A stretch of DNA of 64,000 bases from Pedobacter ginsenosidimutans (GTDB lineage: Bacteria > Bacteroidota > Bacteroidia > Sphingobacteriales > Sphingobacteriaceae). The DNA is taken from the NCBI RefSeq assembly GCF_001442625.1, contig NZ_LMZQ01000003.1:1-64000 (forward strand), in the 5' to 3' direction. Shown here piece by piece: positions 27,744-36,571 of this stretch (position 1 is the first letter of the stretch; each line of letters opens with the position of its first letter). The notes beneath the pieces are model-generated. The model was not told where the DNA came from. It ran no database searches and saw nothing but the letters and a program-made list of their open reading frames with translations. The position numbers and the translations under genes are program-made.

Positions 27744-28418
27744 TCAATCTTTTGCTTTATGCAATTGCCACCAGGGCATGCCTGGTTTTTGGTGATGTTC
27801 TAAATGATAGCCAAAAAAGTAACAGGTAATGAAGGCAACAAAATGATTTTTCTGTAGAGAAGAAGAATGATATTCATTATCGTGTTCCCCCTTATGCGGC
27901 AAATAGGTTCCAAAATAAAATAGCTGAAAAGTGCTTAATAAGGATGGCAGTACCCAAAACAACAGCAGGTTCTTTTCATCGACACAAATTTTCAAAGCAT
28001 TATAAGCTATGGCCATAATTACCAATTGGATTATCGTGACATAATTCAGCATGAAACGAAAATACCATTTCCAAAAGCCATGTGGTGCAAAATCAGGATC
28101 ATCTTCCGTGTGTACATGACGATGGTGCTGGTGATGTTTTGCATACAAACGGTTATAAAAAAAACCTGCGTAGAGAAAAACGGATAGATAGCCAATAAAA
28201 TTATTTGCTTTTTGGTTCGGCGATATCGTTCCGTGCATAGCATCGTGGGCGGTGATAAACAGACCGGTGTATAAATGCATCTGAACAACAATCATCAGAT
28301 AAACCAAAGGGTTGCTCAATGCAAAATTCCATGTAAGCAAGAAATAAAGAGAAACAAACCAACAGGCAATTACGGTTAACGCAACCAGAATTCCAATATG
28401 TGGGTTTATAGTTTTCAA
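27744..28418 (-). CDS. crtW: Beta-carotene ketolase-like membrane di-iron enzyme (CrtW family)
   Basis: 224 residues with about four membrane helices. The His clusters of CrtW-type enzymes are present: FITAHDAMHGTI, KHHQHHRHVHTEDDPDFAPHG, YFGTYLPHKGEHDNE and HLEHHQKPGMPWWQL. The DPDF and YFGTYLPH motifs favour CrtW over generic fatty-acid desaturases. Introduces a keto group at C4 of beta-ring carotenoids. It lies next to other carotenoid genes (ispH, CruF-like). Alternative: a related desaturase or hydroxylase. Confidence 0.8.
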   Translation of the reverse strand: MKTINPHIGILVALTVIACWFVSLYFLLTWNFALSNPLVYLMIVVQMHLYTGLFITAHDAMHGTISPNQKANNFIGYLSVFLYAGFFYNRLYAKHHQHHRHVHTEDDPDFAPHGFWKWYFRFMLNYVTIIQLVIMAIAYNALKICVDEKNLLLFWVLPSLLSTFQLFYFGTYLPHKGEHDNEYHSSSLQKNHFVAFITCYFFGYHLEHHQKPGMPWWQLHKAKD

Positions 28419-28451
28419 TTTATAGTTTGGTTAAGCTAATAACCTTTGTTC

Positions 28452-28994
28452 TTAACTAAACAAAGTAAGTAGATCCTTAGTTTTTGCGACTTGAATTTTA
28501 AAGGTTGTTGGGGTCATTTCCCTCCAGATCCAATTGTAATGCTCAATTACTTTTGGAGCACTTAAATGAGGTCTATTTGCAGTTGTATGAGCATCTTCAA
28601 CAACGGTTACTTTATAATCTTTACTAACAGCCGATTTTACAGTTGCATCGATACAAAAATCAGTAGCACAACCTGTTATAAACAGCTCTGCAGTGTTATT
28701 TTTGGCCAGGATATGATGCAAATCTGTATTGTAAAATGCGTCGTTAGCTGATTTTGAAACTATATAATCAGTAGGACTGGTGATCAATTCTGGCAGGAGT
28801 TCCCAATCAACAGTATTTGGCAAAAAGATGTTTTCTTTTGTACCATCATGTTGGATAAACATTACTTTATCATTATTGGCCCTGAAATAATTCGACAATT
28901 TATTTATTCTCTCAATTACTCCTGGTGTATCATATCGCAACGAATATGGCTTAAAACTACCCATTTGCATGTCTATAATTAATAATGCTTTCAT
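28452..28994 (-). CDS. Isochorismatase-family cysteine hydrolase
   Basis: 180 residues. Catalytic triad candidates are Asp8 in LLIIDMQMGS, the Lys of IVSKSANDAF and the Cys of FITGCATDFCIDATVKSA, where the Cys-Ala-Thr-Asp-x-Cys context is common in nicotinamidase/isochorismatase-like hydrolases. Substrate unknown; no siderophore or NAD genes are nearby. It separates crtW from ispH, same strand, with 33 and 34 nt gaps. Confidence 0.82.
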   Translation of the reverse strand: MKALLIIDMQMGSFKPYSLRYDTPGVIERINKLSNYFRANNDKVMFIQHDGTKENIFLPNTVDWELLPELITSPTDYIVSKSANDAFYNTDLHHILAKNNTAELFITGCATDFCIDATVKSAVSKDYKVTVVEDAHTTANRPHLSAPKVIEHYNWIWREMTPTTFKIQVAKTKDLLTLFS

Positions 28995-29028
28995 TTAAAT
29001 CACAAATATTAATTAATAGATTTTGTAG

Positions 29029-29877
29029 TTAATATTTTTCTAAAGCGGCTTTAACCTTTTCCATCAGCCACATTGGTGTAGAAGTGGCACCGCAGATCCC
29101 AACTTTATCATTTTCATTAAACCAGGTTTGGTCTAATTCCTCTACATTGGAAATGAAATAAGAATTATCATTGTGTTTTTTACAAACATCATAGAGCACC
29201 TTACCGTTAGATGATTTCTTGCCTGATACGAAAACGATTTTATCGTAATGACTTACGAAATCTTCGAGTTCTTCATAACGGTTAGATACTTGCCTGCAAA
29301 TGGTATCGTTAGCCTTAACTTCATAACCACGGCTCAATAACTCGTCTTTAATGTGATAGAATTTATCGGTGCTTTTGGTAGTTTGGCTGTATAAGGTAAA
29401 TTTAGCTGGTAGTTCCACATTGTCTAGCTCAGCTAAATCCTGAAAAACAATCGCCTTACCATCGGTTTGTCCTTGTAGTCCGATTACTTCTGCATGGCCA
29501 TGTTTACCAAAAATAAGTACTTGCTCATCATCGTCATGAGAGTTTTTGATCCTGTTTTGCAATTTCAGCACAACAGGACATGAAGCATCTATTAAAGTCA
29601 GGTTATTTTCTAAAGCCAATTGATAGGTTGAGGGCGCCTCACCATGGGCTCTGATTAAAACCTTTTCGTCTCTTAAGTTTTTTAACACTTCGTGATCAAT
29701 GATTTTTAATCCTCGATTGGTTAAGCGCTCTACTTCTTCATCGTTATGCACAATATCGCCAAGGCAATATAAATAACCTTCGTTATCCAGAATATCTTCG
29801 GCCATTTCTATGGCATATACTACGCCAAAGCAAAAGCCTGATGATTTATCGATGTTGACCTGTAAGTTGTAACCCAT
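29029..29877 (-). CDS. ispH: 4-hydroxy-3-methylbut-2-enyl diphosphate reductase
   Basis: 282 residues, normal for IspH/LytB. Cluster-binding cysteines are C16 (SGFCFGVV), C100 (IDASCPVV) and C194 (NDTICRQVSNR). The substrate-binding HND at 44-46, RAHGEAPS and GKHGHAEVIGL are all there. Last step of the MEP pathway, giving IPP and DMAPP, and thus precursor supply for carotenoids. Just upstream of, and cotranscribed with, the CruF-like gene (12-nt gap). Confidence 0.95.
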   Translation of the reverse strand: MGYNLQVNIDKSSGFCFGVVYAIEMAEDILDNEGYLYCLGDIVHNDEEVERLTNRGLKIIDHEVLKNLRDEKVLIRAHGEAPSTYQLALENNLTLIDASCPVVLKLQNRIKNSHDDDEQVLIFGKHGHAEVIGLQGQTDGKAIVFQDLAELDNVELPAKFTLYSQTTKSTDKFYHIKDELLSRGYEVKANDTICRQVSNRYEELEDFVSHYDKIVFVSGKKSSNGKVLYDVCKKHNDNSYFISNVEELDQTWFNENDKVGICGATSTPMWLMEKVKAALEKY

Positions 29878-29889
29878 TGCGATACAAAA

Positions 29890-30564
29890 TTAAGCAAAAA
29901 TATTTGTTCCAGCTGTCATGTATAAGACAACAAAAAAGATTAGCTGTGAAACGAACATCACGGCACCAATATATTTCTGTTGTTTTAGGCCCAAAGCATA
30001 GTAAAACTTCAGCAAAATTACCGAAACAATAAACCAGGCCACATAATTCTGAACAGGGATTTCATGCCAGTCCCACTGCCAGTAATTAAATTTCATGGCT
30101 ACAGGTTCCAAAAAGAAATCGAACCCTACCAGCATAAAAGCACCAAGAACCGAAGCCAAAATACTATGCCTGATTTTCATACTTTTCATCATTTGCCCAA
30201 TACTGAAAATAAGGATCACCCAATTTACGCCCATTAGTAATGGAACTGCAGCAACTTTGTAGCCCAATGTATCGCCGTAATAATAGCTGCCAAATATCTT
30301 TCCGGTATGCACGCCCAATACCTCGACTAAAAAACCACAGAGAAATACACCCGAAACCAGCAACAATAAACGTTTCACATCGGCATTGTATGAAAAAACA
30401 ATTACGGCAAACATCAGCAACAAATGAAAGGGAACCAGTTTGATAAAATAAGGCTGGGCAGCTGGAATTAAGAAACCAAGCAAGCCAACCATATGAAAAA
30501 CGACAATTATTGCAACTGCAATCCTTTTAATCTTTAAATCGTTTTGATCGTTCTGCCCTTCCAT
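29890..30564 (-). CDS. cruF: Carotenoid 1',2'-hydratase-like membrane protein (CruF family)
   Basis: 224 residues, about seven membrane helices. Conserved segments of the CruF/DUF422 family: EVLGVHTGKIFGSYYYGDTLG, AVPLLMGVNWVILI, and GFDFFLEPVAMKFNYWQWD. CruF hydrates the psi end of gamma-carotene or lycopene to give a 1'-hydroxy group. The start lies inside the 3' end of the glycosyltransferase gene (31-nt overlap), so the two are coupled, as cruF and cruG often are in other bacteria. Confidence 0.85.
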   Translation of the reverse strand: MEGQNDQNDLKIKRIAVAIIVVFHMVGLLGFLIPAAQPYFIKLVPFHLLLMFAVIVFSYNADVKRLLLLVSGVFLCGFLVEVLGVHTGKIFGSYYYGDTLGYKVAAVPLLMGVNWVILIFSIGQMMKSMKIRHSILASVLGAFMLVGFDFFLEPVAMKFNYWQWDWHEIPVQNYVAWFIVSVILLKFYYALGLKQQKYIGAVMFVSQLIFFVVLYMTAGTNIFA

Positions 30565-31631
30565 GTGCTCGTTTTAAAAATATGTTTTTTTATAGAAATG
30601 AATGAAATTATTAAGAAGAACAACATCTGTAAGGGATGTAAAATCAGATTTGTCAAAACATTTTGTCCCGATAAATAGGAGATCATTATTCTACTTAGTA
30701 CTATTAAAGTTAATGGTAATACAAGTAAAGCAATATTAAAGTTTAAGATTAAAATTACTGGTCCTACAGTTACCAAAAGCTGGTAAAGTAATAATATTAT
30801 GATGTTATTACCAAAACCTGCCAGTAAATTTTTACTGAAACCGTTTAAGCTTTCGCCTAAATTCTTGTACATCCTGCAATAGATCAGTCCGTTGGCTAAA
30901 AGGGCCTCGGCATTAAATTTTTCCTGTTTTACCAACTTCATAATCTCCACATCTTCTACAACCTGGTGTTTAACCCGCTCGTGCCAGTGGTTTTCTTTGT
31001 AATTATTGGCATTAAAAAACATACATTGTCCGCTTGCCGCTGCAAATGCTGAGTTTTTCGAAAGTTTAACCAATCGCAGTGGCAATAAATTTAGCAGTAT
31101 AAAATGCATTAAGGGTACCGTTAACCACTCGCCTATCGATTTTATCGTTTGGTTGGTAAAAACACTTAACAAAGCCAGACCTCCAATTTCCATCCGATTG
31201 ATCAGGCTATTAATCAATCCTCTTTTTACTGATTCGTCTGCGTCGATAAACAAAAGATATTTCCCTGTAGCCAATTCGCTAAGCTGGTGGCAGGCATAAT
31301 TTTTCCCAAGCCAGTTTTGAGGTAATTCTTTACCGCTTACCACTTTGAACTGTGGGTTTGTGAGGCAAAATTTTTCGACTACTTCGAAAGTATTGTCATC
31401 GCTGTTATCATCCAAAACAATAACTTCATAATTAGTGTAATCCTGATTTTTTATCGAAAAGAGTAGTTCTAAAATATCCGCTGCTTCATTTCGCGCAGGA
31501 ATTAGGATCGAAACCTTATCATGATAGTGTTTAACCACTCTAGGCAACTTCGGATTAGAAAGGAAATTGAAAACAGTAACAGAAAATCTGATGACCAGGA
31601 AAATTAAAACGGCGTAAATAAAAATTGTCAT
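30534..31631 (-). CDS. GT2 glycosyltransferase, probable carotenoid glycosyltransferase (CruG/CrtQ-like)
   Basis: 365 residues. Membrane anchor at residues 1-20, a GT-A domain starting VSILIPARNEAADILELL with VLDDNSDDNTF, the DXD-like FIDADESV, and a late EDVEIMKLVKQE segment. Several C-terminal helices follow. This topology equals CruG and CrtQ-type enzymes acting on hydroxylated or carboxylated carotenoids at the membrane. The assignment to carotenoids comes from tight overlap with the CruF-like gene. Confidence 0.78.
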   Translation of the reverse strand: MTIFIYAVLIFLVIRFSVTVFNFLSNPKLPRVVKHYHDKVSILIPARNEAADILELLFSIKNQDYTNYEVIVLDDNSDDNTFEVVEKFCLTNPQFKVVSGKELPQNWLGKNYACHQLSELATGKYLLFIDADESVKRGLINSLINRMEIGGLALLSVFTNQTIKSIGEWLTVPLMHFILLNLLPLRLVKLSKNSAFAAASGQCMFFNANNYKENHWHERVKHQVVEDVEIMKLVKQEKFNAEALLANGLIYCRMYKNLGESLNGFSKNLLAGFGNNIIILLLYQLLVTVGPVILILNFNIALLVLPLTLIVLSRIMISYLSGQNVLTNLILHPLQMLFFLIISFISIKKHIFKTSTWKGRTIKTI

Positions 31632-32266
31632 TCAATTAGCTGAGTTTGTTTAACAACAGATTGATCATAATGTTTATTATAGGCACTTTTAAGCAATTGC
31701 AAGCTCACATATTCTTCATTTTCCCAGTGCTGTAAATAAGTATAGGCTGAAGGCTTTCTTTTCGCAAAATAATCGATAAAGGTGGCGGCAAAAATAATAT
31801 TGATTTTTTTCTGACTTGCATTGATCATCTGCATCACTCCTTTTTCGAAACTGATATTTTTTAGATGGTTTGAATATAATTTGCCCTGGGGGAATACAAG
31901 CACCAAATTTTCGGGGTTATTTAACAGTTTTCCTGCATAATTAAGCGTTTCTAAAACATCTTTGCCTTTATTTTCGGCAGCAAAAGCGCCAAGATATTTT
32001 AAAAAACCAACTTTAGTATAGTTTTCGGCATTTACCAAAACATGAAATTGTTTCTTAAATACTTTTTTGTTGATGTAAAAAAGAAAAAAACCATCCCACC
32101 AGCTAAAATGATTGGCCAAAACCAATATAGCAGCATCTTGTTTAATTTCTACCTCGCCATATTTAAAAGCGGAAAAATCTTTTTTGATGATAAACTGGAT
32201 GTACCAGGAGAAAAAGCTGAAGATTAAATTATTTTTTCTGGGCTGATACATTTCGGGAAATTGCAA
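31628..32266 (-). CDS. PlsC-type acyltransferase, probable carotenoid glycoside acyltransferase
   Basis: 212 residues. Acyltransferase motif I is LANHFSWWDGFFL (the His-x4-Asp NHxxxxD pattern), and a second motif appears as VFPQGKLYSNH in place of the usual FPEGTR. Stop and start overlap by 4 nt with the GT2 gene. In staphyloxanthin synthesis a GT2 enzyme (CrtQ) is followed by an acyltransferase (CrtO); the same logic is inferred here, giving an acylated carotenoid glycoside. A phospholipid role remains possible. Confidence 0.72.
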   Translation of the reverse strand: MQFPEMYQPRKNNLIFSFFSWYIQFIIKKDFSAFKYGEVEIKQDAAILVLANHFSWWDGFFLFYINKKVFKKQFHVLVNAENYTKVGFLKYLGAFAAENKGKDVLETLNYAGKLLNNPENLVLVFPQGKLYSNHLKNISFEKGVMQMINASQKKINIIFAATFIDYFAKRKPSAYTYLQHWENEEYVSLQLLKSAYNKHYDQSVVKQTQLIE

Positions 32267-32283
32267 AAAATTGGGGTGAATTG

Positions 32284-32291
32284 CAAATTTA
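32284..32291 (-). promoter_or_regulatory. -7 promoter element for the carotenoid-tailoring operon
   Basis: On the minus strand TAAATTTG matches TAnnTTTG, 18 nt before the acyltransferase start codon (leader of about 11 nt). The REP copy at 32296-32346 begins only 5 nt upstream, so the upstream promoter region would lie within the repeat. Confidence 0.45.
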
Positions 32292-32295
32292 GTGG

Positions 32296-32346
32296 TTATA
32301 GTCCTCGTTTGTAACGAGGATTAGCGAGGTCCACATTTGTAATGTG
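32296..32346 (+). repeat. 51-bp REP (BIME half), left copy flanking the RAYT gene
   Basis: Identical over 51 of 51 positions to 33053-33103. It contains two hairpins: TCCTCGTT-TGT-AACGAGGA (32302-32320) and CCACATT-TGT-AATGTG(G) (32331-32347), joined by TTAGCGAGGT. The match of both copies and the transposase between them is the classic RAYT/REP arrangement. Confidence 0.92.
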
Positions 32347-32441
32347 GGATGAAATTTCTTTATATTAGCTATAAATCCCTAACATCCTCATTAAAAAATG
32401 AGGATAATAATTTAATTAAGACACTAAAATCTTATTTGATT

Positions 32442-32987
32442 ATGGGAGGAAGCAGATATATAATTACTGATCAAAATCAGACGTATTTTATAACATGTAC
32501 AATAGTTGGTTGGATAGACTTATTCACAAGACCTGAATATAAAAACATAATTGTCGATTCGTTAAACCACTGTATCGAGAATAAAGGATTAATATTAAAT
32601 GGTTGGGTTCTGATGACGAATCACATTCATTTTATTGGAAGATGTAAAGAGCCAAATAAAATGTCTGATTTTTTGAGAGATTTTAAAAAATTCACTTCGA
32701 AGCAATTGGCTGTTAACATTAAAGATATACCTGAAAGTAGGAGAGATTGGCTTTTAGATAAGTTTAGTTTCGAAGCTAGAAAGACCAATCGGGCAGAAAA
32801 TCACAAAATCTGGCAAGACGACAATCATCCTATCGAATTACAAGAAATCGATGCTTTTCAAAAACTACATTATATCCATGATAATCCTGTTAAAGCTGGT
32901 ATTGTTGAATCTCCCGAGCAATATATTTACAGTAGCGCCAAAGATTATGCTGGAATTAAAGGTTTGGTGAAAATTGAATTGATTTAA
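32442..32987 (+). CDS. REP-associated tyrosine transposase (RAYT, Y1 transposase family)
   Basis: 181 residues from the ATG at 32442, chosen because the fold starts with GGSRYIITDQNQTYFITCTI; an in-frame ATG at 32349 would add 31 unrelated residues. HUH motif: the His-Ile-His of MTNHIHFIGR. The likely catalytic Tyr is in KLHYIHDNPVKAGIV, followed by the family-typical QYIYSSAKDYAG. These single-copy, domesticated IS200-like proteins process REP palindromes. Flanked on both sides by the same 51-bp repeat. Confidence 0.9.
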   Translation: MGGSRYIITDQNQTYFITCTIVGWIDLFTRPEYKNIIVDSLNHCIENKGLILNGWVLMTNHIHFIGRCKEPNKMSDFLRDFKKFTSKQLAVNIKDIPESRRDWLLDKFSFEARKTNRAENHKIWQDDNHPIELQEIDAFQKLHYIHDNPVKAGIVESPEQYIYSSAKDYAGIKGLVKIELI

Positions 32988-33017
32988 AAAAAGCGATAAA
33001 ATCGCTATTCTCGTGCA

Positions 33018-33036
33018 TCCTCGTTACAAACGAGGA
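33018..33036 (-). repeat. Inverted single REP hairpin downstream of the RAYT
   Basis: TCCTCGTTACAAACGAGGA is the exact reverse complement of the first hairpin of the 51-bp REP (32302-32320). With the direct copy 17 nt to its right it forms an inverted pair, i.e. a BIME-like unit. Confidence 0.85.
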
Positions 33037-33052
33037 CGATAACATAGACTCA

Positions 33053-33103
33053 TTATAGTCCTCGTTTGTAACGAGGATTAGCGAGGTCCACATTTGTAAT
33101 GTG
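33053..33103 (+). repeat. 51-bp REP, right copy flanking the RAYT gene
   Basis: Identical to 32296-32346, in the same orientation, 757 nt further right. The left copy continues GGGATG and the right copy CTATTA, so identity stops right after the second hairpin. Confidence 0.92.
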
Positions 33104-33120
33104 CTATTATCTCTATTATT

Positions 33121-33627
33121 TTAACTCAAATATACCCGATCTTCTTCACCTTCCACATCCATTACTACATCTACATGTTCTTTTAAGATGGTAGCCAGTT
33201 CAAGACCAACAAAATCGGTGGCAATAGGGAAAATTTTATGGCTTCGATCAACCAAAACTACGGTGCGGATTTTTTTATGTGGGGTATTTAAGAAAACACC
33301 TAATCCATAAGCAAGAGTTTTACCACTGTTCAATACGTCATCAACAATAATGATCACCTTATTTTTCCAATAGCTTTCATCTAAATCTGTTGAAGCAACT
33401 AATTTGCTACTTTCTTTCTGCAGGTCAATTCGCAGCAAAGTTAGCTTAAAGCCCGAAATCTTTTTAAGCACTTTTTCTAACCTTAACGCTAATTTGTAAC
33501 CACGGTCCCAAATACCGGCAAGCACCACTTCTTTCTCATTCAGGTTATCTTCTAAAATCTGATAAGCGATACGATCTATTTTCTGCTGAATTTGTTTCTT
33601 GTTGAGAATAAGTAATTGCGATGCCAT
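33121..33627 (-). CDS. Phosphoribosyltransferase-domain protein (PyrR-like)
   Basis: 169 residues from the ATG at 33627. This start is chosen because MASQLLILNKKQIQQKIDRIAYQI matches PyrR-type N-termini; an upstream in-frame ATG at 33678 adds 17 hydrophobic residues. The PRPP-binding loop is VIIIVDDVLNSGKTL and the pyrophosphate loop lies in GIWDRGYKLAL. PyrR homologues bind UMP/RNA or act as uracil PRTases. With no pyr genes nearby, its role stays open. Confidence 0.8.
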   Translation of the reverse strand: MASQLLILNKKQIQQKIDRIAYQILEDNLNEKEVVLAGIWDRGYKLALRLEKVLKKISGFKLTLLRIDLQKESSKLVASTDLDESYWKNKVIIIVDDVLNSGKTLAYGLGVFLNTPHKKIRTVVLVDRSHKIFPIATDFVGLELATILKEHVDVVMDVEGEEDRVYLS

Positions 33628-33820
33628 TGTATAAAAAGGATTGAATACAAAAAGAACGATTTTAAGGATGAAATTCAAACTATTTGAAAAATAATTTCGA
33701 TTGTTTGCAACGTTTTCATTAGAGATGCGTCTAATCTATAACCAAAACACAAAATCGAAGCCATCGTTGCCTAAATGCTGAGTAATGATAGCTTCAGAAT
33801 CATTTAACGAAAAAACGACT

Positions 33821-34525
33821 ATGAAAACCCTTATCAAATCATCCGCCATTTTGTTTATCATAATAACCAGCTATATGGCCAAGGCACAAGAAACTAAAAG
33901 TTTCACGGTTAAAAACTTTAATAGCATTGGGGTAAGCAGTGGTATAGATTTATACCTCACCCAGGGTGGAAGCGAAAGTGTGAGTATAAAATCTGATTCA
34001 GAAACATTAAGAGATATTGTTGTTGAGCAGAGCGGCAGCAATGTTACCATAAAGTTTAAAGACGGTATCAATTGGAGCGGCCTGTTTAAAAACCGCACCA
34101 TTAAAGCTTATGTAAGTTTTAAAACCCTAAATGCAATTGCAGCATCGGGAGGATCAGATGTTTTTACACAAAACCAGATCAAAACAGATAAACTTGCCAT
34201 TCGTTCTTCTGGTGGTTCAGATTTAAAATTAACGGTTGTTTGCAACGATCTATCTATTCAATCAAGCGGCGGTAGCGATCTCGATTTAAAAGGCAAAGCA
34301 GAAAATATGACTATTCAATCTAGTGGAGGTAGTGATATCGACGCTTATGAATTAATTACAGATTATGCAAAAGTGCAGGCATCTGGTGGTTCTGATGTAA
34401 ATCTTTATGTAAATAAAGGCTTAGAGGCCAGCGCAAGTGGTGGTGGTGATGTAAGTTATAAGGGAAATGCTTCACTTAAGAAAACATCAAGCTCAAAAAG
34501 CGGAGATGTACACCACGTAAATTAA
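33821..34525 (+). CDS. Secreted head-GIN-domain (DUF2807) adhesin-like protein
   Basis: About 234 residues from the ATG at 33821, chosen because MKTLIKSSAILFIIITSYMAKA-QE forms a signal peptide; a start at 33785 would place 12 polar residues in front. The body is a right-handed beta-helix-like repeat with SSGGSD/ASGGSD turns recurring six to seven times (ASGGSDVF, SSGGSDLK, SSGGSDLD, SSGGSDID, ASGGSDVN, ASGGGDVS). Head GIN proteins are abundant in Bacteroidota; function unknown. Confidence 0.85.
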   Translation: MKTLIKSSAILFIIITSYMAKAQETKSFTVKNFNSIGVSSGIDLYLTQGGSESVSIKSDSETLRDIVVEQSGSNVTIKFKDGINWSGLFKNRTIKAYVSFKTLNAIAASGGSDVFTQNQIKTDKLAIRSSGGSDLKLTVVCNDLSIQSSGGSDLDLKGKAENMTIQSSGGSDIDAYELITDYAKVQASGGSDVNLYVNKGLEASASGGGDVSYKGNASLKKTSSSKSGDVHHVN

Positions 34526-34550
34526 AAGTTTAGTTTAGTTAATAATAATG

Positions 34551-34582
34551 CGCTGCTTTGTGGATACAAAGCGGCGTTTTTT
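34551..34582 (+). terminator. Intrinsic terminator after the DUF2807 gene
   Basis: CGCTGCTTTGT (34551-34561) pairs with ACAAAGCGGCG (34566-34576), one G-U pair, 4-nt loop, followed by TTTTTT. Confidence 0.8.
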
Positions 34583-34659
34583 ATTCGTTGATTGCACGGA
34601 TTAATAAATTACACAGATTCTGATCATTAAAGGCTGTAGGGAGGAAAACTTCAGCCTTT

Positions 34660-35073
34660 CTATCCTCTACCTTTTTTGTACGGATAGTAAATAAAGTTGG
34701 CCCCTTCTGGAACAATTACGAATACGCACATAAAATCCTCTGGTTTTTTATAAATCTTTAAGAAGGGTTCCTTTTTCTCCTTGCTGATGATCCCTTTTTC
34801 TACAAACTCTTCCAAAGTAGAGGCTTGTATAGTCCAATCGGTATTAAGTTCTTCTTTATTTAGGATGAGTTCGCCAATGTTCACCTCATGTTGATGCGCT
34901 ATAAAAATTGGGTGGGCAGAGATGCCTTCAACCATAATCTCGATTGCAACTTCTTTAATCGCATCAGCATAGAACTCCAGGTCCTTTTCTAAACTTACCA
35001 GCGGACTTTCCTGCTTTTTTTGTGGTGTTCCGTTCTCTTCCGGCGTTGCGCCTAATAATTCTTCTCTATCCAT
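34660..35073 (-). CDS. Conserved hypothetical protein
   Basis: 137 residues, acidic. The N-terminal 25 residues look disordered (ATPEENGTPQKKQES). The remainder has the mixed alpha/beta pattern FYADAIKEVAIEIMVEGISAHPIFI and FMCVFVIVPEGANFIYYPYKKG. No signal peptide. I do not recognise the family; it looks like a Bacteroidota-restricted protein. It is 85 nt downstream of rlmD on the same strand, with a GGTTTAAGG-type low-complexity stretch between. Confidence 0.7.
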   Translation of the reverse strand: MDREELLGATPEENGTPQKKQESPLVSLEKDLEFYADAIKEVAIEIMVEGISAHPIFIAHQHEVNIGELILNKEELNTDWTIQASTLEEFVEKGIISKEKKEPFLKIYKKPEDFMCVFVIVPEGANFIYYPYKKGRG

Positions 35074-35158
35074 TTCAAGGTAAAAGGTTTATGGTTTAAG
35101 GTATAGGGTTTAATATGACAACATTTGATTTTAAGGTTATAGCCTTAAACCTTTTGTC

Positions 35159-36571
35159 TTATGCCTTAAACCTTAATAATACAACGTTCTCTACGTGTTG
35201 CGTGTGCGGAAACATATCCACAGGTTTAATGCGCACCACATCGTATTTCTCTTTCAATAACTCCAAGTCGCGTGCTTGCGTGGCCGCATTACAGCTCACA
35301 TAAACAATCTTTTCAGACTCCATTTCAAGTAATCTCTGTACTACATCTGCATGCATACCAGCGCGTGGCGGATCGGTAATGACCACATCTGGTTTACCAT
35401 GTGCCAGGATAAATTCTGAAGTAAGTATATCTTTCATATCTCCGGCATAGAAAATCGTATTATCGATGCCATTTAACGCTGAGTTAAACTTTGCATCTTC
35501 AATAGCGGTTGGTACATATTCTACCCCAACTACCTGTTTCACATTTTTCGCAATAAAATTTGCAATCGTCCCTGCGCCAGTATATAAATCATAAACCAGT
35601 TCATCGCCTTTAAATCCGGCAAAATCCCTGGTAATTTTATATAATTCAAAGGCTTGTTCAGAATTGGTCTGATAAAAGGATTTCACCCCAATTTTAAAAC
35701 GGATGCCATCCATTTCTTCGAAAATATGATCGCGACCTGAGAAAACCATTACATCCTGATCAAAAATGGTATCGTTTTTCTTTTGATTAACGATATACAG
35801 CAAAGAGGTAATCTGTGGAAATTCATTTTTAAGAAAAGCCATCAAACCATCAACCTGTATCTGCTCCGGATAAGCAAATACCACCGCAACCATCACCTCT
35901 CCTGTGCTAGAAGTACGGATAATCAGGTTACGCAGAACACCTTCATGGTTGCGCAAGTCATAAAACGACAGGTCATTTTCTAAAGCATATTTACGGACAG
36001 CGTTTCTGATCGAATTAGAAGGCTCATCCTGTAGATAACAATGCTCGATATCTAAAATTTTATCGAAACGCAACGGTACGTGAAAACCCAGTGCGTTCAT
36101 ATCAAAATCTTGATCGCGTTCTACATCGGTTTTTTCTAACCAACGTTTGTTCGAAAAAGTAAATTCTAATTTATTTCGGTAATATCTGTTTTTTTCTGAG
36201 CCTAAAATCGGTTCAGTTTCTGAGGTATCTATTTTACCTAAACGTTGTAAAGCCGCCTCAACATTTTTCTGTTTAAACTTTAATTGAGCATCGTAGCCCA
36301 TATGCTGCCATTTGCAACCGCCACAGGTTCCGAAATGAGGACAAAAAGGATCAGTACGCAATGCTGATTTTTCATGAAGCTGATCGATGATTGCTTCAGC
36401 AAAATTCTTTTTCTTTTTGGTCAACCGAACATCTACCACATCACCAGGAACGGCTTTATCAACAAAAATGACCAATTCGTCAGCCTTGCCAACACCTTTT
36501 CCTTCTTCAGCAATATCGATTATATGTACGTTTGGAACAATAGTTACCGTACCAGGTTTTCTTCTACTCAT
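35159..36571 (-). CDS. rlmD: 23S rRNA (uracil-1939 C5)-methyltransferase, RlmD/RumA family
   Basis: 470 residues. An N-terminal TRAM domain (PNVHIIDIAEEGKGVGKAD... KAVPGDVVDVRL), Fe-S cysteines in DPFCPHFGTCGGCKWQHMGY, the SAM-binding VYDLYTGAGTIANFIA, and a catalytic Cys in VYVSCNAATQARDLELL. Uses SAM to methylate uracil in 23S rRNA. RlmD and the RlmCD/TrmA-like paralogues are hard to separate; the site is therefore inferred. Confidence 0.87.
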   Translation of the reverse strand: MSRRKPGTVTIVPNVHIIDIAEEGKGVGKADELVIFVDKAVPGDVVDVRLTKKKKNFAEAIIDQLHEKSALRTDPFCPHFGTCGGCKWQHMGYDAQLKFKQKNVEAALQRLGKIDTSETEPILGSEKNRYYRNKLEFTFSNKRWLEKTDVERDQDFDMNALGFHVPLRFDKILDIEHCYLQDEPSNSIRNAVRKYALENDLSFYDLRNHEGVLRNLIIRTSSTGEVMVAVVFAYPEQIQVDGLMAFLKNEFPQITSLLYIVNQKKNDTIFDQDVMVFSGRDHIFEEMDGIRFKIGVKSFYQTNSEQAFELYKITRDFAGFKGDELVYDLYTGAGTIANFIAKNVKQVVGVEYVPTAIEDAKFNSALNGIDNTIFYAGDMKDILTSEFILAHGKPDVVITDPPRAGMHADVVQRLLEMESEKIVYVSCNAATQARDLELLKEKYDVVRIKPVDMFPHTQHVENVVLLRFKA

